Source of the DNA: Brucella pituitosa
GTDB taxonomy: Bacteria; Pseudomonadota; Alphaproteobacteria; Rhizobiales; Rhizobiaceae
Direction: 5' to 3'
NCBI RefSeq assembly: GCF_003049685.1
Contig: NZ_PYSY02000001.1
Coordinates: forward strand, 1,860,001-1,924,000
Length of the DNA: 64,000 nucleotides
Position numbers and translations under genes: made by a program. The notes under the pieces were generated by a model, which ran no database searches, had not been told where the DNA came from, and worked only from the letters and a program-made list of their open reading frames with translations. Positions 63,226 through 64,000 of the stretch are shown here, piece after piece (the stretch's first letter is position 1; the number at the start of each line of letters is the position of its first letter).

Positions 63226-63858
63226 TCAGCCTGCGATCTTGTCCCATGCCTCAACCGCACGCTGCGCGCGTTCGCGCACGTCAGCGACAGTCAATCCAGC
63301 CTTGTAAAGACTGGAACCAAGCCCGAAGCAGCTCACTCCCGCTGCCCGATAAGTTGCAAAATCAGTTTCCGAGACACCACCCACGGCGCCCACCGGAATA
63401 TCCTTGGGCAAGACGGCGTATATAGCCTTGATGCCATCCGCGCCCAGCACGCTGGCCGGAAAGAATTTCAGCGCCGATGCACCTGCATGAATGGCGCTGA
63501 AAGCCTCGGTCGGTGTAAACACGCCGGGCATAGTCACCATGCCATGTCTGCTCGCGCGGCGAATGACATCAGGCTCGACATTGGGGCTGACCAGAAGCCT
63601 GCCGCCAACATCATGCAGACGGTCCACATTCTCGACCGAAAGCACAGTGCCAGCACCAATCAACACGCCCGCAGGTGCAAGCTTCGCCGCCTTCTCAATT
63701 GAAACGAAAGGCTCCGGCGAATTGAGTGGAATTTCAATCGCCTCAAAACCCACCTCGATCAGAGCGGAGACAACACCTTCCGTTTCTTCTGGCCGAATGC
63801 CGCGCAGGATTGCCACCAACGGATAACGCAGCTTTGGCCATGCGATGCGGTCGCTCAT
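63226..63858 (-). CDS. dgoA: 2-dehydro-3-deoxy-6-phosphogalactonate aldolase
   Basis: Encodes 210 aa, class I aldolase TIM barrel. Schiff-base Lys131 in ALKFFPASVLGADG; substrate segment IEIPLNSPEP with Glu42; GAGTVLSVENVDRL. It splits KDPGal to pyruvate and glyceraldehyde-3-phosphate in the De Ley-Doudoroff galactose pathway. KDPG aldolase (Eda) is similar, but the linked dgoK and NSPEP motif favour DgoA. Start overlaps the dgoK stop by ATGA. Confidence 0.92.
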   Translation of the reverse strand: MSDRIAWPKLRYPLVAILRGIRPEETEGVVSALIEVGFEAIEIPLNSPEPFVSIEKAAKLAPAGVLIGAGTVLSVENVDRLHDVGGRLLVSPNVEPDVIRRASRHGMVTMPGVFTPTEAFSAIHAGASALKFFPASVLGADGIKAIYAVLPKDIPVGAVGGVSETDFATYRAAGVSCFGLGSSLYKAGLTVADVRERAQRAVEAWDKIAG

Positions 63859-64000
63859 CGTGCCGCTCCTCCGAAAGCGTGTTTTGCAGCCATGAACAGG
63901 CCGTCGCGCACCAGCTCATCGGCTGCAACGCGCCTGACCTTTAGCCCGGCGATTTCAAGCGCGCTGGCATAGAGCGCGCCCATCGTGTCGTCCGAGAGGA
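63855..64000 (-). CDS. dgoK: 2-dehydro-3-deoxygalactonokinase, C-terminal fragment
   Basis: Only the last 48 codons are visible, ending KHAFGGAAR then TGA. The stretch LSDDTMGALYASALEIAGLKVRRVAADELVRDGLF fits the C-terminus of DgoK, which phosphorylates KDGal for the aldolase gene it overlaps. The call depends mainly on context. Confidence 0.75.
   Translation of the reverse strand, partial: LSDDTMGALYASALEIAGLKVRRVAADELVRDGLFMAAKHAFGGAAR

Noticed and set aside
1..64000. CRISPR arrays, prophage, insertion sequences, toxin-antitoxin or defence islands
   Set aside because: No spaced identical repeats, transposase, integrase or phage structural genes were seen; codon style and gene families are uniform and chromosomal.

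Overview
The window is a gene-dense stretch of an alphaproteobacterial chromosome. It almost certainly comes from the Brucella/Ochrobactrum group (Hyphomicrobiales). The evidence is the eipA-chpT-ctrA neighbourhood, the ChvE/GguAB sugar importer, an Omp25/31-like outer-membrane barrel, the HutF/HutG histidine route under a TGTATATACA operator, and several Rhizobiales-type palindromic intergenic repeats. I found no prophage, insertion sequence, CRISPR array, rRNA or integrase. There is one tRNA (Met, CAT).

Layout. 1-4.9 kb holds a partial GNAT acetyltransferase, a membrane-anchored coiled-coil protein, the envelope protein EipA, the cell-cycle phosphotransferase ChpT, the master regulator CtrA with a promoter rich in GANTC methylation sites, and FliJ. 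5-8.4 kb holds an AbrB-family membrane protein and an aminotransferase/dehydrogenase pair that probably makes UDP-GlcNAc3N for lipid A (GnnB/GnnA-like). 8.5-13.6 kb holds tRNA-Met, a group III truncated hemoglobin, ornithine cyclodeaminase and arginase with a divergent Lrp-type regulator, and an ArsR regulator with an Old Yellow Enzyme. 13.9-20 kb holds Tex and a three-gene Fe(III)-type ABC importer.

20.3-25.8 kb is a lysine/pipecolate catabolic cluster: an AmaA-like FAD oxidase, a LysR regulator, HglS (2-oxoadipate to D-2-hydroxyglutarate) and an AmaB-like aldehyde dehydrogenase that is broken by a one-base frameshift. 26-33.4 kb holds purU behind a strongly structured leader, a SIS-domain sugar-phosphate enzyme and a TriABC-like efflux operon with two adaptors. 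33.5-45.6 kb holds a YdeP-type molybdoenzyme with a coupled small partner, LldD, an outer-membrane barrel, the dadX/dadA pair with its Lrp regulator, azlCD with another Lrp regulator, and a cupin-type repressor divergent from an omega-aminotransferase.

45.8-58 kb is the complete histidine-utilisation region. hutFC faces hutIHGU across a HutC operator, followed by yjiH-hutD and an NMT1/SsuA-type ABC importer. 58.1-64 kb holds a D-amino-acid transaminase, chvE-gguA-gguB, and dgoA/dgoK for the De Ley-Doudoroff pathway.

The theme from 9 kb onward is amino-acid, amine and sugar catabolism, mostly as divergent regulator/operon pairs with operator-like repeats between them. I see no clearly new biological system. 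The most unusual signals are regulatory and structural: a three-tier hairpin in the purU leader, a Shine-Dalgarno-sequestering hairpin before the omega-transaminase, a dyad abutting the ribosome site of the YdeP gene, hairpins flanking chvE, a 75-bp palindrome after amaB, and the amaB frameshift itself.
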